A stretch of 57,441 nt of DNA from Lachnospiraceae bacterium. GTDB lineage: Bacteria; Bacillota; Clostridia; Lachnospirales; Lachnospiraceae. Under the pieces are notes generated by a model. It searched no databases, was not told the DNA's origin, and worked only from the letters and a program-made list of their open reading frames with translations. Each line of letters opens with the position of its first letter. Positions within the stretch are counted from its first letter, which is position 1. The translations under genes and the position numbers were made by a program. Positions 8,140 to 16,594 of this stretch are shown here, in pieces. The stretch spans positions 1 to 57,441 of the forward strand of contig JAILGF010000144.1 in assembly GCA_024696945.1 (NCBI GenBank), in the 5' to 3' direction.

Positions 8140-11100
8140 TTAACTAACCTTTTTCCATGTCCATAATTCACGAGGGTTAATGGCATGATTAAATGGATTA
8201 ACTGTTATATTTTCAACAACATACGTTTCTACTACCGGATACTGTAACTTGATATCGTTTTCATCCTCCGGATTATCATTAGGATCAACGGTAGTAGTTT
8301 CCCCTTCTGCTTCATTAGGCGCTCCTGATTCATGAACAATTATTTCTTCTTCTGATGAAGCAGAATAGTAATTTGATTCAGAATACGCTTTCTTGCCAAA
8401 TGTTGAATTAGAAGAAGTTTCATTCCCATATCCTTTTATATAGAAGTACCATAATTTTTTTGCTCTTTCCTTAGCGTTATTATCATTATAAAAGCTAGAA
8501 AGCCAACCATCGTTTTTGCCATACCATTCATTAAACTCAAATTCTTGTTGAGCGTTTAATGGTGGTACTGTACGATTATCGTATTGTAACATTTGCTCTA
8601 TTTCTTCATCAAAAAGCCATCTCGGATAAAGATCTATATTTCCGGTAACAATATCCAAACTAGTTGCTGGTATACAATATTCAGGGTCTTTAAAGAATCC
8701 GATAAACTGAGGAACTGGGATCTTCCCAAGTTCTCTGTTATCATATTCAATCCAGACAAAAACCTTTATTTCTGTTACTCTTACCTCTAACTCAGGTACC
8801 ATATCACAAACAGACAATTGCTGTCCATTTTCATAATATAAATCATCATAATCATCACTGTTTTCAACTACATAATGGTATCTGAATGGAATTATTCCGA
8901 ATTTGTCTTGTCTTATTTTATCTGCCTCATCAAAATGAAAAGTAACCTTAAACCCTTTAAACTTAGCTACAAAATCTATATTATTATTTACGGTGAAAGT
9001 TTCTTTTCCATCCCAACTGCCACCATTATATAACCATTTATCAAAAGCACCATACTCAGAATAATATGATGACATATCGTACCCGGTTATTGTATCATTA
9101 TTAGAACATATAATTTCTTTAAGGACTTCATTATTCAGAATAAACCTTACTTTCCACGGTGTAACATCCCATTTTGCATAAAGCGTTAAAGTATTAAAAC
9201 TGTCTAATGTTTCTTTACCGAAATTTTCTTCTAATGTTTTATTAAAATCAAATTTTTTAGTACATCCCAAATCTATATACCATGCACAATGGCCCTTATC
9301 AGTTTTGGGGGTACATTGATATTCAGTAATATACTGGTTTCTTCTAACATTATTAATAGAATCTGGAAGGAAAGAAATATCAACATTAGAGTTAGGTGAA
9401 CTATTACCATTTGCAAAACTAATTGAATATTTTCCTACTTCAGTCCATTCAGCAGTAAATTCTTTAGGACTTAAAATAGCAGATTCCTTATAATTTGGTT
9501 TCCAACCACTAAATGTATAATCATTTCGTTCTGGATTTACGGGAAGATCATTATCTGATAATATCGTATTATATGACACTTTAATCCTAACAATATTATC
9601 TGAATCACCCGTTAATCCAGGAAATTTTCCATCACCAGCATTAAAGGTTACCTCAATATTCATTTTAGCATATAAAGTAACCGGACCGGTGATAATATCT
9701 GTTTCAAAATTCCAAGGTTCAGTCAGGCCTTCATTCTTAAACCAGCCAACTATCTCAACCCCATTCATTAATGAAGCTGTATCCGGTTGGGTAAGTTTCT
9801 GTTTATATGCAAAAATGCCACTACATAAATCCTCAAAATTCTTATCAACACCAAAAGTACTATATGTTACAGAATATTCTTTAGTGCTCCAAATAGCATA
9901 AAATGTTATTGTGCTCGGATTGTTCACGGGAAGTGTAACAGTATACTTCCCTTCGTTTATTGGTAATAAATTATATGAGTTTCCATTCCTAGTTGCCCAT
10001 CCTAAAAAGTTGGAACCATCTCTTGATGCACCTGACAAAGAGAATGTAACTGATGAATTTACTGTATACGATGATAACCTGTCTGAAGGTAAGTCAACGT
10101 CATTATATTGTACCTCAATATAAGACCCCGTTGTAGAATCATACTGCACATTTGCATAATTAATATCATAAGATTGCAGACTATAATTTGCCTGAAGATA
10201 TATATTATTATTTGAGTCAGCATGCTCAATAATATCATAAACTACATCAGAAGAATTTCTTTTTATTGTTTTATCTCCTGATTCAGAAAATGAATAATAC
10301 CATTGATCAAAAATATATCCTAACTTAGATTCTACTGCGTTTTTAAAAAAATCTTTTATATGGTTATAAGTCAATGAATCCTCAACATCATACTCTATAT
10401 ATGGTGTAAACCCATTCACTTTGATATAATATGTTATTAAATCTCTTATAACGTAGATATTTATAATACCATCATTGTCTTGTGATATGTCAATAGCAGA
10501 AAGACTGTTAGCTGTAAAACAATTAGTTTTACTTTCTGCTGTATAATTCCAACCAACAAAATCATATCCCGAAATGGTTGAAACCATATCATCAGGGAAA
10601 AAGTTTTTACTTGTTATCAAATCATTGATTGCATTCTCAGTTTTCTGGGAAAAACATTTTATTACCTTGTCATCTGTTTCCAATTTGTTGTCAAGAAAAT
10701 TTACGGTATATAATTTATCCCATTGTGCATATAATTTTATTACATGGTTAGAATCTGCATTACTAATAGCATCATCTAAATTTTCAATAGTTTCACCTGA
10801 AGAAGTATAACTCCAGCCTTTAAATTCAAAACCTTCTTTTGAGACATAACTACTTTTATCAAGAAGACTGTAATTATTTACCTCTGATGCATTTAAGGGG
10901 CTAGTCTCATTTACTTTTAAATATTCTTTAGTTTCTGTATTATTAAAATCGTAAAATTCTATAGTATATTCAGGAATCCAATTTGCGGTCAGTGTAACGA
11001 TAATTTCTTTTTTCTCATCATCACTATAGTTTAACGGATCCGAAAAATCCCACTTTCCGCTATAAATTACAACTTCTTCTTTTGTTACAGTATAATTCCA

Positions 11101-13014
11101 CCCATCAAATTTATACCCAATAACATTATTTCCAAAGACTTCCGAATTAGGAGCAATTATAGCTTTATCTTTTTCAGACGGCCCAACAAGTTTTCTATCT
11201 TGATCAACATACCAAGTTCCATATATTGAGCTAACAAAATTTGAAGATATATCCTCTGTATTCCATGAACCTATACCATTTAAATCAAATACAGTTTTAT
11301 ATGCTACTCTTTTCCATTTAGCATAGATTTCGTGAACTTCGTTGTTATGATTTACATCAAACGCAAATTTGGTTAAACAAGCTGGTTCATTATACCATGG
11401 ATTATTATCATTGCCAGTGTCAAGGACAAAATAATCATTAACAATCGCCGACATATCATCATCATCGGATTTAGGTTGTGGTAATTTATGATCCTTTCCA
11501 TGAACTGACCTATAGAACAATGGATCTGGTACAGGAACAGCATCATTATTCCTAACAAACTGGGCATAATATCCTACTACCCATGATGCAGTAAGATTAA
11601 GATTACTAACTACTGGATCATTAAAATTCCAAGTTACTGTTTCACCATTTTTAGCTGTCTTCCAGCCTGTAAAATTAACAGTGTCCTTTTTATTATTTCC
11701 ATTAACTTTTTTTGCCTCTGCTTCAGGAGAAGGCGAGGGCATTGTAATAGTATCTCCATTTTCAACGGATAAAGAATAAGTATATGTACTGTTAAATACA
11801 TTGGGATAAGTTGTTATTTTAAACTTATTCTCATCCAAATTACCTTTTAGATCAAATGTTACTGTATATACCTCATTCCAATTCGCATAGATTTCTGTAT
11901 CATTATGTATGGTATAATCATCGAAATCCCAAAGAATGTTACAGGCACTTTCTGAATACCAGCCTTTAAACTTGTATCCCTCTCTTGTTGGATCTGTATT
12001 AGGACAAGTTACCTTTGCCCCTTCTGATACTACAACCTGATAAAAAGGATCAGTAGCACCCTCATAATTATATGAAAATGTTACTGTAAAAGTATTTCTC
12101 TCACATATATTATAGAATTCAATATCTGAAAGAATAACATTTTCCAGATCCTCATCTGTAACTGCTGTATAAACTCCATCCACAAGTTTATACCATGTTG
12201 AACCAAGTTTATAACCTGATAAAGAGGATGGTAAGCTGGAATAATTCGGAATACTACCAATAGTCTGTGTCTCATTTAGAGTCTTTTTACCTAACAATTC
12301 ACTATTTGTCACTTCTCCATTTTCAATGACTATGGCATAATAATTTACAGTATAATTTGCATAAGGATCAATCATACCCAAATCAAGTTTATATACCTTC
12401 TCTACTTTTGATACTACTTCATCATTATCACCATACATTCTATATACTGCATGGAGAACTGTATCTTTCTTATTATTTATATCGCCATTCCATCCGTCAG
12501 GGAGTTCCCAATACATCTGTACTACTATCTTATTTCCTGAAGTTACTCCGGTATCGAGGGTGAAATATCTTGAATAATATTGAGCATCCCCATGAATATT
12601 ATCTGACGATGCATCTTTATCATAATATGGCCATATTTTACCAGATACACGATCTTCTTCAGAAATATATTGTGTATATAAATCTCCATTTTTAATGAAA
12701 CCCTGCCAAAGATTTACTCTGATATAATCCCATAATTGATGACTATCCTGCGTGAAGAATGCTTCCATCTCAGAATCATCTTTATAAGTGCAAGATACGT
12801 TTAAAAGCTCTTTTTCTACTTCTTCTGCTACAGAGTATATATACTCTCTGTCAGGAAAGTCTGCTTCTTTTGAAACAGTTGCAGAGAACAATGAAGAGGC
12901 TACTAAAAGCAAAGAAAGGCACAGTACCAGTAATACTGTGCTCACTACGAGCGCAGTAATAATGGCTGAGCCTTTATTATTCATATTATATGATATTGAA
13001 TTCCTTTTCATCAT
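8140..13014 (-). CDS. giant PilX/GspK-like minor pilin with about 13 InlB/Flg_new-type repeats
   Basis: 1,624 residues. The N-terminus (NNKG|SAIITALVV, then a helix to about residue 45) resembles PilX/GspK/ComGG-type minor pilins. Cleavage would be after G15, and the residue at +5 is Thr20, not Glu, as expected of subunits that sit at the fibre tip. Residues about 46-300 form a unique domain. About 308-1466 contains roughly 13 diverged units of 70-100 residues, each starting with a Y-x-V-x-F strand, with a central G-(Y/F)-x-F-x-G-W and ending in L-Y-A-x-W, the pattern of Listeria-Bacteroides (InlB B / Flg_new) repeats. An acidic tail of about 158 residues ends WTWKKVS. There is no LPXTG motif, so anchoring would be through the pilin helix. 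Start: GGGAG five bases before the ATG. The reading frame is intact over 4.9 kb, and the gene looks more AT-rich than its neighbours. A tip adhesin is the inferred role. Confidence 0.88.
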   Translation of the reverse strand: MMKRNSISYNMNNKGSAIITALVVSTVLLVLCLSLLLVASSLFSATVSKEADFPDREYIYSVAEEVEKELLNVSCTYKDDSEMEAFFTQDSHQLWDYIRVNLWQGFIKNGDLYTQYISEEDRVSGKIWPYYDKDASSDNIHGDAQYYSRYFTLDTGVTSGNKIVVQMYWELPDGWNGDINNKKDTVLHAVYRMYGDNDEVVSKVEKVYKLDLGMIDPYANYTVNYYAIVIENGEVTNSELLGKKTLNETQTIGSIPNYSSLPSSLSGYKLGSTWYKLVDGVYTAVTDEDLENVILSDIEFYNICERNTFTVTFSYNYEGATDPFYQVVVSEGAKVTCPNTDPTREGYKFKGWYSESACNILWDFDDYTIHNDTEIYANWNEVYTVTFDLKGNLDENKFKITTYPNVFNSTYTYSLSVENGDTITMPSPSPEAEAKKVNGNNKKDTVNFTGWKTAKNGETVTWNFNDPVVSNLNLTASWVVGYYAQFVRNNDAVPVPDPLFYRSVHGKDHKLPQPKSDDDDMSAIVNDYFVLDTGNDNNPWYNEPACLTKFAFDVNHNNEVHEIYAKWKRVAYKTVFDLNGIGSWNTEDISSNFVSSIYGTWYVDQDRKLVGPSEKDKAIIAPNSEVFGNNVIGYKFDGWNYTVTKEEVVIYSGKWDFSDPLNYSDDEKKEIIVTLTANWIPEYTIEFYDFNNTETKEYLKVNETSPLNASEVNNYSLLDKSSYVSKEGFEFKGWSYTSSGETIENLDDAISNADSNHVIKLYAQWDKLYTVNFLDNKLETDDKVIKCFSQKTENAINDLITSKNFFPDDMVSTISGYDFVGWNYTAESKTNCFTANSLSAIDISQDNDGIINIYVIRDLITYYIKVNGFTPYIEYDVEDSLTYNHIKDFFKNAVESKLGYIFDQWYYSFSESGDKTIKRNSSDVVYDIIEHADSNNNIYLQANYSLQSYDINYANVQYDSTTGSYIEVQYNDVDLPSDRLSSYTVNSSVTFSLSGASRDGSNFLGWATRNGNSYNLLPINEGKYTVTLPVNNPSTITFYAIWSTKEYSVTYSTFGVDKNFEDLCSGIFAYKQKLTQPDTASLMNGVEIVGWFKNEGLTEPWNFETDIITGPVTLYAKMNIEVTFNAGDGKFPGLTGDSDNIVRIKVSYNTILSDNDLPVNPERNDYTFSGWKPNYKESAILSPKEFTAEWTEVGKYSISFANGNSSPNSNVDISFLPDSINNVRRNQYITEYQCTPKTDKGHCAWYIDLGCTKKFDFNKTLEENFGKETLDSFNTLTLYAKWDVTPWKVRFILNNEVLKEIICSNNDTITGYDMSSYYSEYGAFDKWLYNGGSWDGKETFTVNNNIDFVAKFKGFKVTFHFDEADKIRQDKFGIIPFRYHYVVENSDDYDDLYYENGQQLSVCDMVPELEVRVTEIKVFVWIEYDNRELGKIPVPQFIGFFKDPEYCIPATSLDIVTGNIDLYPRWLFDEEIEQMLQYDNRTVPPLNAQQEFEFNEWYGKNDGWLSSFYNDNNAKERAKKLWYFYIKGYGNETSSNSTFGKKAYSESNYYSASSEEEIIVHESGAPNEAEGETTTVDPNDNPEDENDIKLQYPVVETYVVENITVNPFNHAINPRELWTWKKVS

Positions 13015-13082
13015 ATAATCTCCCCCGATTAATAGCCCTGTACTCTTTCTTTCAATATCTCAGTGTCTTATGTGTCTCATAA

Positions 13083-13655
13083 TCAGCTTGCTTCGTAATA
13101 ACCTACCATGTTATCTTCTAGATTTTCTGTCGTTCTTTGGGTTAGATTTACTTGTCCGCTTCCGTATTTAAATTCATCACATCGGTCGCTATAGTAAACT
13201 GCCAGTATGGTGCCATCTTCATTGAACTCTATTGATATACAAGCATCTAATAAAGATTTGTCATAGATAAATTCTTCTATAAGATCAAATAACAGCTTGG
13301 TTGAAGAATTCAATGAATTTGGCGTAGAACTATAGGTTGCATAATCAGCTTTATTACATTTTGCACTGTATACCGTTTTGCTTCCGTATGAAGTTACTTT
13401 ATTTGTAATATTTTCCGCTTTTGTACTAATTTGCAGTTCATCTAATGCATTATTTGCCTTTAGCTTTACAAGTTTGCTTCTGGCAGCCATATATACAACT
13501 TCTGCGTTTTCTGTCTGTTGCCTGTAAGTCGAGAATTCCTGCCATTGTATCAAGCCAAATACTGCAGTTGAAACCAGGATGGTAAAGATGACTATGGTGA
13601 CACACAATTCCACCAGCGTGAATCCCTTATTCGATTGTGATAGCCTATTTCCCAT
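13083..13655 (-). CDS. prepilin-like protein, first gene of the pilus operon
   Basis: 190 residues with leader MGNRLSQSNKG|FTLVE (G11 at -1, E16 at +5) and a hydrophobic helix (about 12-35). A globular domain of about 150 residues contains an internal Lys/Ala-rich helix. The ATG at 13655 follows CAGGTGGTGCT, an acceptable ribosome binding site; an upstream GTG at 13679 is less likely. It is the promoter-proximal gene of the pilus operon, about 95 nt from the predicted transcription start, and may be a GspH/FimU-like minor pilin or a second structural pilin. Confidence 0.88.
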   Translation of the reverse strand: MGNRLSQSNKGFTLVELCVTIVIFTILVSTAVFGLIQWQEFSTYRQQTENAEVVYMAARSKLVKLKANNALDELQISTKAENITNKVTSYGSKTVYSAKCNKADYATYSSTPNSLNSSTKLLFDLIEEFIYDKSLLDACISIEFNEDGTILAVYYSDRCDEFKYGSGQVNLTQRTTENLEDNMVGYYEAS

Positions 13656-13684
13656 AGCACCACCTGCTTCCAATTGCACCTTTT

Positions 13685-13740
13685 GCCCTAGTTGTTACCC
13701 TTTATCTATCATAGGGCATACTCCACCTATTGTCTCCTAT
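13685..13740 (-). promoter_or_regulatory. leader of the pilus operon with stem and tiny ORF
   Basis: The untranslated leader can fold GCCCTA (13712-13717) against TAGGGC (13685-13690). A five-codon ORF (MPYDR, 13702-13719) starts inside this stem. A ribosome-binding-like GGTGG lies only a few bases before it, closer than ideal. The arrangement could sequester or attenuate translation of the first pilin gene, but it is short and may be chance. No cyclic-di-GMP riboswitch core was recognised here. Confidence 0.3.
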
Positions 13741-13753
13741 ATTTATATCGTCA

Positions 13754-13782
13754 ATTTTACTACATTTGTTTACACAATTCAA
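13754..13782 (-). promoter_or_regulatory. pilus operon promoter with BlaI-like operator
   Basis: Minus-strand TTGAAT (13782-13777), a 17-nt spacer and TAAAAT (13759-13754), a good sigma-A match upstream of the whole pilus operon. Overlapping the -10 box and spacer, the plus strand reads TACTACATTTGTTTAC (13758-13773). This is one half-site base away from TACA-N2-TGTA, the dyad known for BlaI/MecI repressors, and a BlaI-family gene lies immediately upstream. The promoter is well supported. The operator is an inference from sequence similarity. Confidence 0.75.
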
Positions 13783-13799
13783 GAAAAAATTTGTTAAAA

Positions 13800-13836
13800 A
13801 CAAAAAACGCCCAAGATTTCATATGTCTCGAGCGTT
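13800..13836 (-). terminator. terminator of the BlaI-family gene
   Basis: An 11-bp stem (AACGCTCGAGA against TCTTGGGCGTT, two G-T wobbles) with a 9-nt loop is followed on the minus strand by TTTTTTG. It lies 36 nt beyond the repressor stop codon and separates it from the pilus promoter. Confidence 0.85.
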
Positions 13837-13871
13837 GCATTCTCAAAAATGTTTAATTGTCTTTACCGTTC

Positions 13872-14237
13872 TTACGGTCTGTAGTTCTTCAGCTTGTTCT
13901 CAATCTCCAGCACTTCGCCGGCCTTGAGTGTATTAGTCTTCAAGTATTGCTCGAACATCGCAGGGAAAGAACCGCCAAAAAGCTTATCCAGAAGAGCCTT
14001 TATCTCGGTCTCCTGAATCTTCTGTTTGGTGACTATTGCCTTGCACATAAAGCCGGGCTCCTGGCGCTCTATTGCACCTTTGTCTATAAGACGCTTTATG
14101 ACCGTATAGGTCGTATTCTTCTCCCAGCCTACATATTCCTTTATGATCTTTGCTATATCTTTAGCGGCAAGAAGCTTGTTTGACCATAAAAGCTCCATAA
14201 CATTCATCTCACCCTCATGAAGTCTGATATCACTCAT
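13872..14237 (-). CDS. BlaI/MecI/CopY-family transcriptional repressor
   Basis: 121 residues, normal for the family. A winged-helix N-terminal domain includes EGEMNVMELLWSNK, AKDIAKIIKEY and the recognition-helix/wing part NTTYTVIKRLIDKGAI. The C-terminal third would be the dimerisation domain that is cleaved in true BlaI proteins. No blaR1 sensor-protease gene lies next to it, so the inducing signal is unknown. It has its own strong promoter and a terminator, and so is monocistronic. The pilus operon promoter begins 18 nt beyond that terminator and contains a similar half-site, so the protein may control pilus expression as well as itself. The family call is firm; the target is inferred. Confidence 0.93.
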   Translation of the reverse strand: MSDIRLHEGEMNVMELLWSNKLLAAKDIAKIIKEYVGWEKNTTYTVIKRLIDKGAIERQEPGFMCKAIVTKQKIQETEIKALLDKLFGGSFPAMFEQYLKTNTLKAGEVLEIENKLKNYRP

Positions 14238-14318
14238 ACCTTTTCCTTAACTAACCCTTTTCAGAATACCCTCTTTTCTATTCTCCGTTCCGGATTTAAA
14301 CGGAAAAGAGCAAGGTCT

Positions 14319-14347
14319 ATTCTACAATCATAGTTGGATTTTGTCAA
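14319..14347 (-). promoter_or_regulatory. BlaI-family gene promoter and likely autoregulatory site
   Basis: TTGACA (14347-14342), a 17-nt spacer and TAGAAT (14324-14319), a near-consensus sigma-A promoter about 80 nt upstream of the repressor start. The dyad-like CTACAATCATAG (plus strand, 14322-14333) overlaps the -10 and carries the TACA half-site of BlaI/MecI operators; the opposite half is degenerate. Confidence 0.85.
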
Positions 14348-14381
14348 GTGAAATTTTGAAATTTGCCCGATTTCAATGGGA

Positions 14382-15623
14382 TTATTTCAATAGTTTGTCT
14401 ATGGTATAAGCAGCATAAAACGGTACCGATATGTAATCATACTCCGCCTTTATGTTTTCTTCCGCAAATCTTAAGTAATAAGATGCTCCTAACTCCTTTA
14501 AAAAGGCCTTTACGCTCCTTATATTGCTCTTATCTTGTTTTAATTCTATGGGAACAAGTCCTGAGGCTCCCTCAATGATCATACTGACAGACGCTCCTTT
14601 TCCGGACTCCCAATATTTTACGTCCAGGCCTGAACTCCTTATTTCCTGTAGAATTAGGGTTTCTAAAGACCCTTTCCCGATTTCTCCTCTATATAAGCCT
14701 ATATCAGAAAGGTAAGCTCTATAATCATCTTTCGAAAGCGAACTAACTTTAAAAACAATCCCGGTAGAACATAGATGTTCCATAGCAGGTTCATACTGCC
14801 TTTTGGTAGCACCATCCCTTATAGACGAATACATGAACTTATGATTATCCTTTTTAAGGATATTCTCAACCGCCTCCAATATCGCTTCTATTTTGTACGG
14901 AGCGATTTCACTTTCTGCAGGCAGCTGTGACGACTCCTTAAGTAAGGGATATACTACGGAAGCAGCAGTCTTTTCCTGCTTCTGCCTGATATTCTCCGTA
15001 CTTCCGAACTTTATGAACTCATCTACCACCTCCGGCATCCCGCCGGTAAAGCAAAATATTTCAAAAAGATCCGACAGTTCTTCATGAATCATATCAGGGA
15101 TCCTTCTTTTGCTCATTATATGGCCGGATATTACCTCATCGTACCATTCCTTGTCTAAAGCTATAAGAAACTCCCCAAAGTTCATAGGAAAAAGCTTAAT
15201 CTCGCATATCGGCAGGTCCACTTTTACAACTTTTTTAAGAAAAGAAACTCTGTTCCGGTCACATTCGATAATAAACAGCTTAAGTTCCTGCATGTATTTC
15301 TTAAACAGCCCCGACTTAAGAAAACTCTCTGATGGTTCATCCAAAATAATAGGGATATTTACCAGATATTCCTGAGATATCTTAAAATACTCCGAAAAGA
15401 AGTCAATAAGAGATAATTTATCACCTCTCCCGGTATATTCTGAAAAAAATGACCTGAACGCAAAGTCAAATCTTGCATCTATATACAAGAATTCTTCGTA
15501 TGTCTTTTTTATATAGTTAAGAACAAGGGTGGTTTTGCCTACCGAAGGCATACCGCATATGACAAAGGTTCTTACTCCTTCGCTATCAGCAATCTCGATT
15601 GTCCGGTAAGCTTTTCTGTCCAT
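14382..15623 (-). CDS. AAA_14/DUF4143-type ATP-binding protein
   Basis: 413 residues. The P-loop GMPSVGKTT (24-32) is near the N-terminus, followed by a Walker B-like IPIILDEPSESF. A winged-helix-like middle follows (TKRQYEPAMEHLCSTGIVFKV). The C-terminal DUF4143-type nuclease-fold domain (WESGKGASVSMIIEG ... VPIELKQD) has Met where these proteins usually have an acidic residue (E-V-D-F), so the nuclease-like centre is probably inactive. The role of this widespread ATPase family is unclear. The start follows GGGTGA four bases upstream. It lies 20 nt after rluD and may be read through from lspA-rluD. Confidence 0.8.
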   Translation of the reverse strand: MDRKAYRTIEIADSEGVRTFVICGMPSVGKTTLVLNYIKKTYEEFLYIDARFDFAFRSFFSEYTGRGDKLSLIDFFSEYFKISQEYLVNIPIILDEPSESFLKSGLFKKYMQELKLFIIECDRNRVSFLKKVVKVDLPICEIKLFPMNFGEFLIALDKEWYDEVISGHIMSKRRIPDMIHEELSDLFEIFCFTGGMPEVVDEFIKFGSTENIRQKQEKTAASVVYPLLKESSQLPAESEIAPYKIEAILEAVENILKKDNHKFMYSSIRDGATKRQYEPAMEHLCSTGIVFKVSSLSKDDYRAYLSDIGLYRGEIGKGSLETLILQEIRSSGLDVKYWESGKGASVSMIIEGASGLVPIELKQDKSNIRSVKAFLKELGASYYLRFAEENIKAEYDYISVPFYAAYTIDKLLK

Positions 15624-15643
15624 TTTTCACCCAAAAATCTATA

Positions 15644-16594
15644 TTATCCAAGCAGTGCCTTAAAATAATCCGGTAGTGGAGCTTCAAATTCCATATATTT
15701 TCCGGTTGTGGGATGTATGAATCCTAGTACTCCGGCATGAAGGCATTGTCCGTGCAGCTCTGTGCCAAGCACCTTCTGTCCGTCCTTGAACGGTCCGTAT
15801 ACAAAATCACCGAGGAGCGGGTGTCCTATATATGCCATATGAACCCTTATCTGGTGAGTTCGTCCTGTTTCAAGAACACATTCTATATGTGAACACTTTA
15901 GAGTCTCAAGTCCTTTAAGCACACGATAATGCGTAACCGCAGGTTTTCCGTTTCTGACATTTGCTGCCATCTTCTTCCTGTCTGTGATGCTTCTTCCTAT
16001 ATCAGCTTCAATCTTTCCCTCAGATTCCTTAAACGAACCCATGCATATGGCTTGATAGCGTCTTGTCATTGAGTGTTCCTTAAGCTGTTCTGCCAATGCC
16101 CTATGGGCAGTATCATTCTTGGCAACCACGATAAGCCCTGTGGTATCCTTATCTATTCTATGGACTATTCCCGGACGTAGAACTCCGTTTATGCCCGACA
16201 GATTGTCACGGCAATGGAACATCAGTGCATTAACCACTGTTCCGGAATAATTCCCGGCTGCCGGATGAACTACCATGCCCTTCGGTTTGTTGATCACTAT
16301 GACATCATCGTCCTCGTAAGCTATATCAAGTGGGATATTTTCAGGTTCAATGTCCGGCACCATGGCTTCAGGCAGGTTCATTACGATTTCATCCCCTGTC
16401 TTTGGGATAAACGAAGCCTTTACCGCCTTTCCGTTAACCAGTATCGAACCATTATCGATCAGTTTTTTAATAAAGCTTCTGGACATCCCCTCACCTTCAG
16501 ATGATTTCTCCCCTGAAAACGGTGTAATGGCCAATAATTTGTCTATTCTTATGTCCTCAAAGCTTTCATCGGTGATGATCTTTATTTCTTTCAT
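15644..16594 (-). CDS. rluD: 23S rRNA pseudouridine synthase RluD/YlyB family
   Basis: 316 residues. An N-terminal S4 RNA-binding domain (about 14-75, with SRSFIKKLIDNGSILVNGK) is joined to a pseudouridine synthase domain. The catalytic Asp is D148 in HRIDKDTTG. Other family blocks are INKPKGMVVHP and TGRTHQIRVHMAYIGHPLLGD. RluD-type enzymes convert uridines of 23S rRNA helix 69 to pseudouridine. The start overlaps the lspA stop by 4 nt (ATGA), so translation is coupled, as in the lspA-ylyB pair of Bacillus. Confidence 0.95.
   Translation of the reverse strand: MKEIKIITDESFEDIRIDKLLAITPFSGEKSSEGEGMSRSFIKKLIDNGSILVNGKAVKASFIPKTGDEIVMNLPEAMVPDIEPENIPLDIAYEDDDVIVINKPKGMVVHPAAGNYSGTVVNALMFHCRDNLSGINGVLRPGIVHRIDKDTTGLIVVAKNDTAHRALAEQLKEHSMTRRYQAICMGSFKESEGKIEADIGRSITDRKKMAANVRNGKPAVTHYRVLKGLETLKCSHIECVLETGRTHQIRVHMAYIGHPLLGDFVYGPFKDGQKVLGTELHGQCLHAGVLGFIHPTTGKYMEFEAPLPDYFKALLG

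Noticed and set aside
8140-13014. Giant gene as part of a mobile element
   Set aside because: It is AT-rich and accessory-looking, but no transposase, integrase, flanking direct repeat or attachment site is visible, and it lies in the middle of a coherent operon.
13656-13760. Possible cyclic-di-GMP riboswitch upstream of the pilus operon
   Set aside because: Such riboswitches often precede clostridial pilus genes, so I looked for a GEMM-I or GEMM-II core; the leader is too short and the conserved blocks are not there.
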